Of a DNA stretch of 64,000 nucleotides, positions 26,057 through 37,133 are shown one piece after another (the stretch's first letter is position 1; each line of letters begins with the position of its first letter). The stretch is from NCBI GenBank assembly GCA_963693365.1, contig CAVNZM010000012.1, forward strand, positions 9,211,056 to 9,275,055, read 5' to 3'. The stretch is from Amoebidium appalachense (lineage: Eukaryota > Ichthyosporea). A model generated the notes under the pieces. The model made no database searches and had not been told where the DNA came from. It worked only from the letters and a program-made list of their open reading frames with translations. The position numbers and the translations under genes are program-made.

Positions 26057-27739
26057 CTGCCGGGATCTCCCCAAGGGTGCCCCATCCTTGCTAACCACCC
26101 CTTCCCCCGAGGCTCAGACCCGGAGGCCCGCCCGCTGCCCCAGCACCACATTGACACCTCCCGCCTCCGGGAACTGCTGGCCTCCTACCCAGACCAATCA
26201 TTCGCCGCACAACTCCTCCACGATGTCGAATTCGGCGTCGACATCGGCTATCGCGGCCCCTCCACCTCTCGGGTGGGCCCCAACCTACCCACCACCCCGG
26301 AGGCAGCTGCCGCTATCACGGCGGATATTGCCAAAGAAGTCGCCCTCGGCCACCTGCGCGGCCCCCTCTCCCCGGCCCAATTCTTTGACGAATTTCCGGT
26401 CCACCGTTCCTCCCCCATCGGCGCCGTTACCAAGAAAGGGAACCCTCCCAAGTACCGTCGAATCCACCACCTCTCCTGGCCCCGGGGTAGCAGTGTCAAT
26501 GACAGCATCACCTACCCCGACGAACTTCAGTACATTCGCGCCCGGGATGTCACCCAGCTCATTCTCGACGGAGGCCCCGGCTGCTACATGGCCGTGGCAG
26601 ATGTGCAGGCTGCCTTCCGGCACATGCCCATCCGACCAGAAGACCACCACTTAATGGCATTCAAATGGCAGGGGCATTTTTACGTTGAAACCAGACTGCC
26701 CTTCGGCCTGAAATCTAGCCCAGCCATCTGGGAACGGATCGCGGCCACCCTACAGTGGCTGGCACACCAGCACGGTATTACCCTCATCCGCCACTACGTA
26801 GACGACTGGATTATAGTCGCCCCCACACAAGAGCAGTGCCAACGTCACCTATCCATCTTCCTGCAACTCTGCCGAGAGCTGCACATTGCCATCTCCGAAG
26901 ACAAGATGCAGGGCCCGGCTACCCGTGTCGTCTTCATCGGTATCGAATTCGACTCCATCGCCATGGAGGCACGAATCCCGGCTTCCAAGCTCTCGGACCT
27001 ACTCGACCTCACTTCCCACCCAAAGCCCACCATCACCATTCGGGACCTCCAGTCCCTCCTCGGCAAACTCACCTGGTGTGCCCAGCTGGTTCCCCCCGGG
27101 AGGGCCTTCTCCCAGCGCCAATGGGCCCTTCTCCGGACCCACCCACACCTGGCCGGCCACCACCACATACGACTGACTGCTGCCGCCCGGGCCGACATAG
27201 CCGAATGGCACCAGTTCCTCACATCATGGAATGGGGTGCACCTCATCATACCACCCACATACACCACCCTGGCCACCGATGCTGCCGGATCGGTGGGTCT
27301 AGGAGGCCACTGGCTCGACCAATGGTTCTTCATGCCCTGGTCCCCCTCCACCCAAGCCCTCTATGCTCATGAGGGTAAACTCGGTTCTTCCGTCATCGAA
27401 CTCCTGGCCATCGCAGCCGCCGTGGCCCTCTGGGCCCCCTCCTGGTCCACCCACCATGTCCGTATTTTATGCGACAACACGGGTGCTGTGTCTGACCTGC
27501 ACTCCCGGTCTTCCCCCCACCCCGTGATGGCCAAACTTATTCGGTTCATCACCCGCATGGAAATGCAATACCAATTTACGTTACAGGCATCCTACCTACC
27601 AGGACCCCTCAACCATCTGGCCGATGCCATTTCTCGTAACCAACTTCCCCGGGCCCGACGACTCCGACCTTCCCTGCAACCGGAGCCCTGCCCCTTCCCC
27701 TCCTGGGTCCACGAGTTCCTATCCCTTCCCTTGGGCTAA
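25919..27739 (+). CDS. NG#2 reverse transcriptase-RNase H
   Basis: Open from about 25919, giving up to 606 residues; the poly-Pro leader (about 30-45, encoded by a long C-run) makes the exact start uncertain. RT follows from about 70, with HRSSPIGAVTKKG, YMAVADVQAAFRHMPIRPED, LPFGLKSSPAIW and the catalytic YVDDW at 293-297. The RNase H domain follows at about 449-580, with ATDAAGSVGLGG, E in VIELLAIAAAVAL, D in CDNTGAV and HLADAISR. Motif content and order fit DIRS/Ngaro pol. It converts element RNA to cDNA in the cytoplasmic particle or nucleus. No stop or frameshift within the domains. Confidence 0.9.
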
Positions 27740-27786
27740 CCCCCCCCCCCCCCCCAGATCTCCCGTTCCGGAGCAACACTGGCAGA

Positions 27787-28818
27787 TTGGCCCCCCACTT
27801 TGCTCCGGCCGAGCTGCTTCGAGCCACCACTACCCTGCAGGAATGCCAGGCCCTGAGTCTCAACCTCGACTCTCGGGCCTTTTACTCCCGGGTGCAAAAA
27901 GTGGTCATCGATTTCTGTGTGGCATCTCGGCTGCAATCCTCCTCCGGGTCCTCCCTCCCGGCCTCCCCACACACCGTGCAACTTTTTCTCGCCTGGTGTG
28001 CCCAACGAGGGGTACAGGCCTCTTCCTTAACCGGCTACAATTCGGCCATCACCAGGCTCCACCTCGACATGGGCCTCCCTGCTCCCTACCCCCACGACAA
28101 GTCTCTGGCCTGGTTCCTACGGGGGGTGGGCAGATGGCAGCTTTCTCACAACATCCGACCCCGCTCATCCACCAGGGCACCCCTCCTGCCCTCCCACCTC
28201 AGCCTACTCCATGGCCAGTGCCCCACCAAGGCCTCCTCGGCCAATCTCCGGCTATGGACGGCCCTCATCGTCGGTTTCTGTGGTCTCCTCCGTTCAGGGG
28301 AATTTACCTCCAAGACCCTGACTTCTTTCGACCCGTCCCGTCACGTTAAACGGAAGGACGTGACCTTCAGCTACACCTCCACCGGTACTTTGTCCCATGC
28401 CACCCTTCACCTGCCAACCTTTAAGACGGATGTACAGGCCCGAGGTGTCAACGTCACCCTAGCTGCCCTGCCCCTCACCCACTTCTCCCCAGCCCATCTC
28501 CTCCGGCAGTTCCTGGATACAACGTCCGGTCAACCCGACGACCCCCTCTTCAGTCTCGGTGGCATCCCCTACACCAAGAGTGCTTTCTCTGCCGATTTCC
28601 GTGCCCTCCTCTCCCGGGCAGGCCTCTCACCCTCCCGGTTTGCCGGACACAGCCTCCGCATCGGGGGGGCCACAGCACTGGCTGAGGCCGGGGTCGACGA
28701 CTCCCGGATCAAACAACTCGGCAGGTGGTCCTCCGACTGCTTCCTGATCTATACCCGACTTCGTCCGGCCTCCATTGCTGCCACCACCACACGTGTATTC
28801 GCCTCTATTCTTAAGTGA
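27787..28818 (+). CDS. NG#2 tyrosine recombinase
   Basis: 343 residues from ATG 27787. The catalytic residues of the tyrosine recombinase/integrase family are visible: Arg in CGLLRSGEF (about 169), HSLR at 288-291 (His and second Arg), a Trp in LGRWSSDC and the Tyr nucleophile in LIYTR (about 322). It would integrate the circular cDNA without target duplication, consistent with the insertion site in the Copia-C LTR. It ends 30 bp before repeat B1. Confidence 0.9.
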   Translation: MAPHFAPAELLRATTTLQECQALSLNLDSRAFYSRVQKVVIDFCVASRLQSSSGSSLPASPHTVQLFLAWCAQRGVQASSLTGYNSAITRLHLDMGLPAPYPHDKSLAWFLRGVGRWQLSHNIRPRSSTRAPLLPSHLSLLHGQCPTKASSANLRLWTALIVGFCGLLRSGEFTSKTLTSFDPSRHVKRKDVTFSYTSTGTLSHATLHLPTFKTDVQARGVNVTLAALPLTHFSPAHLLRQFLDTTSGQPDDPLFSLGGIPYTKSAFSADFRALLSRAGLSPSRFAGHSLRIGGATALAEAGVDDSRIKQLGRWSSDCFLIYTRLRPASIAATTTRVFASILK

Positions 28819-28847
28819 AACCTTTGGAGCAAGCATACTGCTCTCGT

Positions 28848-29502
28848 GCCGTGGTTTACAACCATTGCAGGTTCACTTTCGTCCAAGGGGATGTCCCCCT
28901 AGAGGCAACACACGTCCCGGAGTATTTTTCATAGAGGTTTTATTTGTGGAAATTATTGACATAAATATTTTTCTGGGTAAACACGTAGGATGGGTGTTCG
29001 ATACCAACATAACCATGTAGGCTTCATTTCGTGTTTTAGCAGTTAGCGGTTGGCTGCCCGCACACGGGCACCTATTAGCCAATCAAAACATCAGATACCA
29101 CAGATCACTAGACCGAGTTATGATTGGCTCGGATCAGATTTCACATATCACTAGATCGATTTTGATTGGCTCAGATCGGTAGGCTTAGGTATATAAGCAC
29201 GACAGTTTTTAGCAGATCAGCAAGCTACAAACACATCTTCTGTGTTTAGCATCCACAGCCTTACAGCTATATATTCCTTTTCACCCACCCACCTACACCC
29301 ACACTCAACCCCCATTGATCCACACATACGTGCTGTTTTTTCACGGGGCGAAGACACTCCCCGTTTTTTGGGCACATGGACCTCACGGATCAATAAATTG
29401 ATGGCTGGGGCCTTGCCGTGGTTTACAACCATTGCAGGTTCACTTTCGTCCAAGGGGATGTCCCCCTAGAGGCAACACACGTCCCGGAGTAGTTTTCATA
29501 GA
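28848..29502 (+). repeat. NG#2 right terminus: B1, A2 and B2
   Basis: B1 28848-28935 is directly joined to A2 28936-29283. A 130-bp unique piece with an AATAAA signal (about 29393) follows, then B2 29415-29502. B1 and B2 share about 88 bp, and A1 and A2 share 348 bp. Confidence 0.88.
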
Positions 29503-29884
29503 ACATCATATATTTATACATGTTCTTAACACAACCGTCTAAATATAAGTATTCCTAATAGTTGGGGAACATAGATTAATTCTACGTCATGGGAAAAGAG
29601 GAAAAGAAATGGGAATTAATGAGGAATGTAGGTTACTATATTTGGGAAAATATAACGAGATCTGATTGGATGACTTATTTAGATATTGACGCAAACAACA
29701 ATACGTGTGCGCGGGCTAAATAGCTCAATGTGTACACAGATCTAAGATATCTGTGCACACGGGACCGGAAAGGAAAGAAAGAAAGGAAGAAAGGAATAGG
29801 GAAAAGGAAACAAACTACAACAAACTAATAATGATGTGTAAAACTCAACTTCTAAGTCTTGCCGTTAATCATGGGAAGATGACA

Positions 29885-30421
29885 ATAGGATGGTTACACG
29901 TGTGTAACTATCCTACACTGTGCTGGCCTACACTGTGCTAGCACACTGTGCTGTGTGTGTAACCATCCTACAAACTCGTGCTGGCCTACACTGTGCTAAC
30001 ACACTGTGCTGTGTGTGACACGTAACCATCCTACAAACTCGTATCAAGGGCATAACATTTACTCAAACGCTTGTCCCAGGCACCTATTTGCCCAGCACTC
30101 GCACGCACACACACCGTCTTGCACACACACATTGACACGCACATACACACAGATCAAGCACATCCACGCGGCGCTCAAACGGGCCCAAGAGCTCAAGGAC
30201 AGCAAGAGCTCAAGGACAAAGGACTGATCCGTGTTTGCTGTCAAGTGCCTCAGCCTTCCCGATGGTCAGAAATCCGTTTAAGATTCGTGCAAAACCATTT
30301 ATGTTCTTCTGTCACGTTACCAGTCTTGGCTGCCTAACACGTGCAAACATTTTTGTTCTTCTGTCACGCTACCAGGCTCGGGTGCCTAACACGTGACACA
30401 ACATAAGTGGGCATGTTGCAT
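29885..30421. other. Intergenic minisatellite and short tandem duplication
   Basis: Continuation of the GTAGGATGGTTACAC/CACTGTGCT minisatellite (29885-30040), partly inverted relative to 23505-23676. Also a two-copy repeat of about 60 bp near 30300-30400 (GTTCTTCTGTCACGYTACCA). No gene recognised. Confidence 0.65.
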
Positions 30422-31224
30422 TGTCATCTTCCCATGATTCATAGCAAGACTTAGAAGTTGAGTTTTATATTTGTTTATTAGTTTGTTGTAGTTTGTTTCC
30501 TTTTCCTTTCTTCCTTTCTTTCTTTCCTTTCTGTTTCCGTGTACACCGATATCTTAGATCTGTGTACGTATCGACATACTTAGCTCGCGCACACGTATTG
30601 TCGTTTGTGTCAATATCTAAATATGTCATCCAATCAGATCTCGTTTGTATTTTCCCAAATATAGTAACTTACATTCCTTTCCCATTCCTTTCTCACGACG
30701 TAGCATTGTGCTATATTCTCCAACTATTAGGAATAATTATATTTAGACGTGTTATGATAAGAACATGTATAAATGTATGATGTGAACTAATAGTTACATA
30801 AGTGGTTTCATTTTGTTAAATGTTTCCGTGCTTTTATTAGAAGTTTCTTTCATTAGAGGATTGCATTTTATATTCTATGTGTCGACAGACATTTCGGGTC
30901 GATATATTTTACACTCATAGTTTTCGTCTTTCTGATTGAAAATAGAGTTTTCGTTCTTTTGATTGGTTTATCGTTTTCACATTCCCAAGTATAAAAGGGA
31001 CTTCATCTTGAAATAAATCTCAAGCAGTCGTATTCATTTCCTATGGCCCCAGAAATCGTTCCACCTCTCCGGTTGTGTTTCTCCCGTGCCCTCTGTGTTG
31101 TGTATAACATAACACCCATCTGTGCTCCCTGCTTCTCCGTTTACCCACACAAAACGACAGGTTATGGGCCCAGCACGCTTCCACTGCGCCACTCTGCTTC
31201 TCCGTTTACCCACACAAAACAACA
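30422..31224 (+). mobile_element. Copia-C LTR copy 3 with tRNA-half scar, TSD TGCAT
   Basis: A plus-strand Copia-C LTR (30422-31159, TGTCATCT...AAAACGACA), then 39 bp complementary to an initiator-Met tRNA 5' half (31160-31198), then a second copy of the last 26 bp of the LTR (31199-31224, ...AAAACAACA). The whole composite is flanked by TGCAT (30417-30421 and 31225-31229), so it integrated as one unit. Confidence 0.85.
31160..31198 (+). other. Complement of the initiator-Met tRNA 5' half (39 nt)
   Basis: Begins GGTTATGGGCCCAGCACGCT and ends GCGCCACTCTGCT. Read in reverse it is residues 1-39 of a eukaryotic initiator tRNA-Met, from AGCAGAGTGGCGC through the anticodon CAT. Drosophila copia is known to prime from exactly such a 39-nt half. 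It is not a tRNA gene; the 3' half is absent. Confidence 0.9.
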
Positions 31225-31810
31225 TGCATCGGGTCACTGTAGGTACCTAAACTCAGCACTTACAGCCCTCATGCATCCCCTCATGCATCCATTTTGGTAC
31301 CTAAACTCAGCACTTACAGCTCTCATGCATCCATTTTATATGTGCAAATATATCTCATTACATTGTATACGCTACGTATACAATAATATTTGGCATCATG
31401 CCTATATATAGCATCAATGCCCATATATATATAATTCTAGCGTATACGCTAATACTTGGCATCATGCCTGTATATAGCATCAATGCTCATATACATTAAA
31501 TTCTACGGCAGGCACATGTGAACTTGTCTTGCGCACCAAAAAACAAAGAGCCGTATACTGGGCAATACAGCCCTCACTATGTAAAATACGCACCAAAAAA
31601 CAAAGAGCCGTATACTGGGCAATACAGCCCTCACTATGTAAAATACACAGTTACCTAACAGTTACCTATTACACGGTGACCAGTTCCCGAACAGTTACCT
31701 AATACACAGTTACCTAACGGTTACCTTATAAGGCAATGGTTACGCAATAAGGAAATGAGGACTTATGGTGCCGATGCCTAGTATTTACAGTTGTTAAAAT
31801 CATACATCGG
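31225..31810. other. Spacer 3' of the mosaic gene, built of two-copy tandem repeats
   Basis: Duplicated blocks: GGTACCTAAACTCAGCACTT (31240-31330), TTGGCATCATGCCTRTATAT (31380-31500), and an exact 58-bp repeat beginning CGCACCAAAAAACAAAGAGC (31531-31650). GTTACCTAA repeats follow at 31650-31720. No coding sequence or clear AATAAA was seen on the minus strand. Confidence 0.6.
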
Positions 31811-31890
31811 CTAGTATTTACCGTTGTTAAAATCATTGTTAAAATCATCGAAGCCGTCGAAGTCAGCCCCACCGTAGCTTTGGTCGGAAG
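31811..31890 (-). CDS. Mosaic gene exon 10: short acidic C-terminus
   Basis: 80 nt. The acceptor CCATACAG follows a pyrimidine-rich stretch. In phase 1 it encodes SDQSYGGADFDGFDDFNN followed by DFNNGKY and TAG at 31811-31813. Weaker than the other exons because there is no recognisable domain. It is supported by phase and a clean stop. Confidence 0.55.
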
Positions 31891-34800
31891 CTGTATGGAT
31901 ATGAAGAGAGCTCTGTAAGTATGCAAGCCCAAACCATTCCGAGGTTGTAAACTTACTGCAAACTTTTCCACACGCACATGTGTGTGGGTATATCCATATG
32001 TTTCTTCTGTACCTTCAACAAAAAAACCACTGTACCTTCACTAAAAAACCATTGTGCACGTGTGCTTGTAAGTGATGGGCACGTGTGCTTGTGAGTGTGT
32101 GGGTATATCCATATGTTCCTTCAACAAAAAACCATTGCACATGTGTGCTTGTGAGTGATGCGCACATGTGCTTGTGAGTGATCAGTGATCACTGTCATCT
32201 CGATGGGTTAAATGGTGTTCTAAACGGGAGTTGTACAAGTATGTGTGTGTGGGGTCGGGGTTGTACAAGTATATGTGTCTGGGGTCGGGGTAGTACAAGT
32301 GCTATGCCGCAGAATAGGATACTGCAGTACAAGTATATGTGTGTGGGGTCGGGGTTGTACAAGTATATGTGGGTGGGGTCGGGGTAGTACAAGTGCTATA
32401 CTGCAGAATAGGATACTGCAGAATAGGATAGCTCTGTGTCTTGGTTGTTATTGCGTAAGTGTAATAGGATAGCTCTGTGTATGTCTTGGTTGTTATTGCA
32501 TGGCTCTGTGTATGTATGTCTTGGTTGTTATTGCATGGTTGGTTGTTATTGCATGGTTGTTATTGCATGGTTGGTTGTTATTGCATGGTTGTTATTGCAT
32601 AAGTGTAATAGGATAGCGCTCTGTGTATGTCATAACAACCAAGACAAACACAGAGGTGTATGTCATAACAACCAAGACATACACAGAGCTGAGAGCTGTG
32701 CATGTCTTGGTTGTTATTGCATAAGTGTACGTGTAAGGATAGCTCTGTGTATGTCACTTATGCAATAACAACCAAGACATACACAGAGCTGAGAGCTGCA
32801 TGAGTGTAATAGGATAGCTCTGTGTATGTCATAACAACCAAGACATACACAGAGCTGAGAGCTTTGGTTGTTGTGTATGTGTGTGTGGGGTCAACCAAGA
32901 CATACACAGAGCTGAGAGCTGTGTATGTCTTTACTTAGAGCTGAGAAAGTGTACGTGTATGTGTGTGGGGTCGGTGTGTGGAGTGTACGTGTATGTGTGT
33001 GTGGGGTCGGTGTGTGGGTGTGTGTGTTGGTTGTGTGTGTGTGTGTGTGTGTGTGTTGGGGGGGGGGGGGGGGGGGGGGGGGAAGGGGGGGGCCACGTAC
33101 GCTTAATGGCAAATCTCAATGTGAACTTGCCGTCAGCCACCACAGTGATAGACCCCTCGGCCGTGGGGTTGGCAACGTCATTGCGCGAGGACAGGTCAGC
33201 CCTCACAGTGTAGGTGCCGGCCGGTACGGGCGGGGAACGTGAACGCGCCATTGGCGTCGGTCTTGACACTGCCGCCAGCCACGGGGACACCGTTGCGAAG
33301 GAGAGTGATGGGGATGGAGGGCACGGGGGGCTCACCCTGATCATAGGCCTGGTTCTTGTTGGTGTCGATGAACACACTGCCTGTAATCGTGGCTGGACGG
33401 AAGGAGGAAGGGAAGATCGTGAGTGACCGTGGCTGGACGGAAGGAGGAAGGGAAGATCGTGAGTGACTGTGCGTAGTGGTGTTGTATTGGTGTTGCATAG
33501 CCAGAAAAATTAAAATTGTGGCTGGACGGAAGGAGGAAGGAAAGATCGTGAGTGACCGTGTGTAGTGGTGTTGTATCATTATATAAATTCTTGGTCACGA
33601 AAGAGTGAATGCATCTGCATGTACTGCGTTCTTGTACATAGGCAACGGGAGAGAGGGGATGTAAACATACCAGGCTTGGGTGCAGGTGGTGGCGGAGGGG
33701 TAAGGGGGCAATGGGAAAAAGGGGATGATACACATACCAGGCTTGGGTGCAGGGCAATGGGAAAGAGGGGATGATACACATACCAGACTTGGGTGCAGGT
33801 GGTGGCGGAGGGGTAAGGTTGCCCAAAATCCTCAAGTCAAACTTGGAAGTCTGGCCGGGAGCAAGAGAAATCGTCTTGGATCGTAGCACGGTGGCCGGGA
33901 CGCCTTGAATGGCACCGATAGTGACCACATAGGTGCCCGCCTTAAGGGGGGCAAACTCGTAGAAGCCATTTGCTGCCGTGGTGACGGTCCGGGGGGCCTG
34001 GCCGGTAGCTGTGAGGGTCACAGAGATCTTGGCGAGACCCTCCCCGTTGTCGACCTTGTTGTCGGAATTCTTGTCGTTGTAGACGAAGCCGTTAATCTTG
34101 CCTGCATATTATAGGTGCATGTTAGGAAGTTATTCTAGGTTTGCTACGTTTTGGTTTTATCCCTGACAGTTGGCCTCCCGCACAACTCCTAACTCAATAC
34201 AAATTAACACCTCAAAAAGGCACCTGCCCTGTTCTTAGGAGTTGTAGCAGGAGTTGTAGCCAATCAGTACAAAAGTGGCTACAACTCCTAATACCAATTC
34301 TGATACTCCTAACTCAATACAAATTAATACTCCTCAAAAAGGCACCTGCCCTGTTCTTATGCATCAATCAGTACAAAAGTGGCTACAACTCGACAAATTA
34401 ATACTCCTCAAAAAGGCACCTGCCCTGTTCTACTGCATCAATCAGTACAAAAGTGGCTACAACTCCTAATACCAATTCTGATACTCCTAACTCAAGCTCT
34501 CTTAAAAATTAATACCATTAACAGATGCGGTGACTGTGAGAATGCAAAATAATAATTTATTGATTCTATATCATTCATGCCTTACCATTCTATTTATGTA
34601 TTGATTCTATATCATTCATGCCTTTCCATTCTATTTTATGTAACTGTATCGAATTGGAATCAAATGAGTGATCGTTTCAACGGTTGAACATTTAGACGAT
34701 TGGTCGTTTAGTTGGTTGAATGTATAGACGATTAGGTCACCTAACAGAATTCGTATCCAATTGTAGACTATAGTCTTATAAGAGTGGAATATAGCCGTCG

Positions 34801-37088
34801 GTTGAACATTTAGACGATTGGTCGTTTAGTTGGTTGAATGTATAGACGGTTAGGTCACCTAACAGAAATCGTATCCAATTGTAGACTATACGCTTATAAG
34901 AGTGGAATATAGCCGTTTTAATACAATGACAAACAGAACAGACAAAATTTTGTAATTAAGATATTTGGATGTGATGTAATTGCTACAATCCTAAGAGTGG
35001 AATATAGCCGTTTTAATACAATGACATATTTTGTCTGTTCTGTTTGTCAGTGATGTAATTGCTACAATCTTGGAGATGCTTAATCATCCCATTGGCATTG
35101 GTGTAAGCCCCTGAGTCTGCATCTATTCAGTGAATAGTATGCGTTCATTGCAATGATTGTTAATCGTGCTGAATGGCATTGGTGTAAGCCTCTGAGTCTG
35201 CATCTATTCAATGAATAGTATGCGTTCATTGCAATGATTTTAAATCGTGCTGAATGGTTGTAGACGAAGCCATTAATCTTGCCTGCATAATATAGGTGCA
35301 TGTTCGGAAGTTATTCTAGGTTGGCTACGTTTTGGTTTTACGTTTTGGTTTTATCCCTGACAGTTGGCCTCCCGCACTTTATACCCTGTTCGGGACGCCT
35401 CGACTGAGACTTCCTAACAATGTTAACTTTGTTGCGGGTCCTACGTCATAGCCAAGCACAAAGTGCTGCGGGACCTACGTCATCCGCAAGCACAAAGAGA
35501 CTTTTGGACTCCCGCACTATCGAAAATAAAAAATGCAGATGTTTTGTTAACCCATCTATTCAGTACCCACTCTGATTGGTCGAAACAACGTGCCATTGGT
35601 CGAAACAACGTGCCATTGAAGGGTTTTCGGTGTCGATGGGGTAGGGGGGTAGTGGAGCATGTGTATGTGCGTGTGTGGGGAGGGGGGGGGGGGGGGGGGG
35701 GGGGGGGCAGGGGGGTCAAGAACCTACCAGGAATGGGAGGCAGGACAGGCACGATGGTCTCCTCGGGGTTGGTGCCGGCCTGGATCGTAATCGTGAACTC
35801 GGATTCCTCTCCATCCAAAGGCTGACGATCATCGGGATAGTGCGGCTTTATCGTGTACTGGCCGGGGGGTACTGTGATCGTAATTTGACCATTGGCGTTG
35901 GTCTCCGCCGTAACAACAAGGGTGCCCTGCAGGTTGTAAACCTCAACCTCGGTGTTGGCTACAGAAATGCCATCGGGATCACGGATCGTAATCGTAATTG
36001 TGCCCCTGTCAGCCTGCAGCTTGAACTCCTTGTTAAATTGTATAAATATTTTGGGATGAAAGCAGAGACACAGTGGTGCAGTGTGAAAACACCACAGACA
36101 CACACAACAACAAAACACGGAACGATCGGAGCAGTGTACACAACAGACATCAATGTTTAGACACGACTGAACTCAATTTATTTTGATCGCTAATAAATAC
36201 CTGAAATTCCCTTAAGTTAAATCCATACATGATTTCCGACCAGTCGGAAATCAGATCTATGTCTAAAATAACCAATCACAATTAACTGATTATTTCCCGG
36301 ATAGATCCGGAGACACAGGAACGCACACCATAGGTCACAGCTATAAGAAAGAAAAGAGGTGAAGAGTAACGAGGAAAGAGGTGATGTTTCTAACCTATCA
36401 TCGGCTACAAAGACTCAGACATTTTCTGACTAAGTCCACTGATTGGATATAGTACGGCAACACACAAAACAAAAGTGGTTGACTAAGCTATGAATCATAC
36501 CTGACAAGCTAAAGTGTAACCTAAGTGTTTTTCTACCAATCAAAACATAACGAGTAATATAAATCTACTCAACGTATATTAGTGAGAGAGAAATATAATT
36601 ATGTGAAAGGAAACAAGAGAAGAAAGAAAGAGAAAAGAAAGAAGAAGAAAGAGGAAAAAGAAAAGAAAGCAGGACAGAAAACACGAACAGCAAAACACAG
36701 TTATAACCGAAGATATTCATGTACACATAACATGTACACGTTTCTCCCTCACTGGGTAGACTCGTGTACCTATAATCAGTTGCTGTAATCGATATCTAAA
36801 CACACGAATATAGCCGACACAACACGATTACAAGTACTCAAATACACTGGAGATCGATGTCATAATTTACGTACAAGGAGCACATCTTTTTCAGGGGTTT
36901 ACGCTGTTTACTCGAGGCAAAGAGAACCAGTCTCAGGTATGGGGGGGGGGGTTTTGCTCGGAATATCCCCTCAGCGGTATATCATGATCACGTACATAGA
37001 TGTCGGGTGGTGACTATATATCAGGGTTTACTTTCTCTACGAGACACCATAAAGACTACAAGGAGAAATCAATTAGTTGGGGTTCCCC

Positions 37089-37133
<45 letters not shown>

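Larger units (their letters stand above)
24066..29502 (+). mobile_element. NG#2: complete Ngaro/PAT-like tyrosine-recombinase retrotransposon
   Basis: 5.4 kb element, A1 (24066-24413) - gag - RT/RNase H - tyrosine recombinase - B1 (28848-28935) - A2 (28936-29283) - unique 130 bp - B2 (29415-29502). B1 and A2 abut, the split-direct-repeat layout known for PAT and Ngaro elements of the DIRS order. All three ORFs are open and keep their catalytic residues. There is no TSD, as expected for recombinase-mediated integration of a circular intermediate. Confidence 0.92.
23677..29884 (-). repeat. Copia-C solo LTR (copy 2), split by NG#2
   Basis: LTR halves 23677-24065 and 29503-29884 join exactly as in LTR copy 1. 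The outer ends are flanked by ATAGG (23672-23676 and 29885-29889), the 5-bp TSD. The absence of internal Copia-C sequence makes it a solo LTR. NG#2 was inserted at GTTC/ACATC without target duplication. Confidence 0.88.

Noticed and set aside
31160-31198. A tRNA gene on the minus strand
   Set aside because: Only the 5' half of an initiator tRNA is present and it sits exactly between LTR ends; it is a reverse-transcription scar, not a gene.
36894-37100. Weak resemblance of the LINE tail module to U1 or U5 snRNA (ATGATCACG block, terminal GGGGTTCCCC stem before a T-run)
   Set aside because: Only short blocks match, in inconsistent orientation, with no Sm site or conserved loops.
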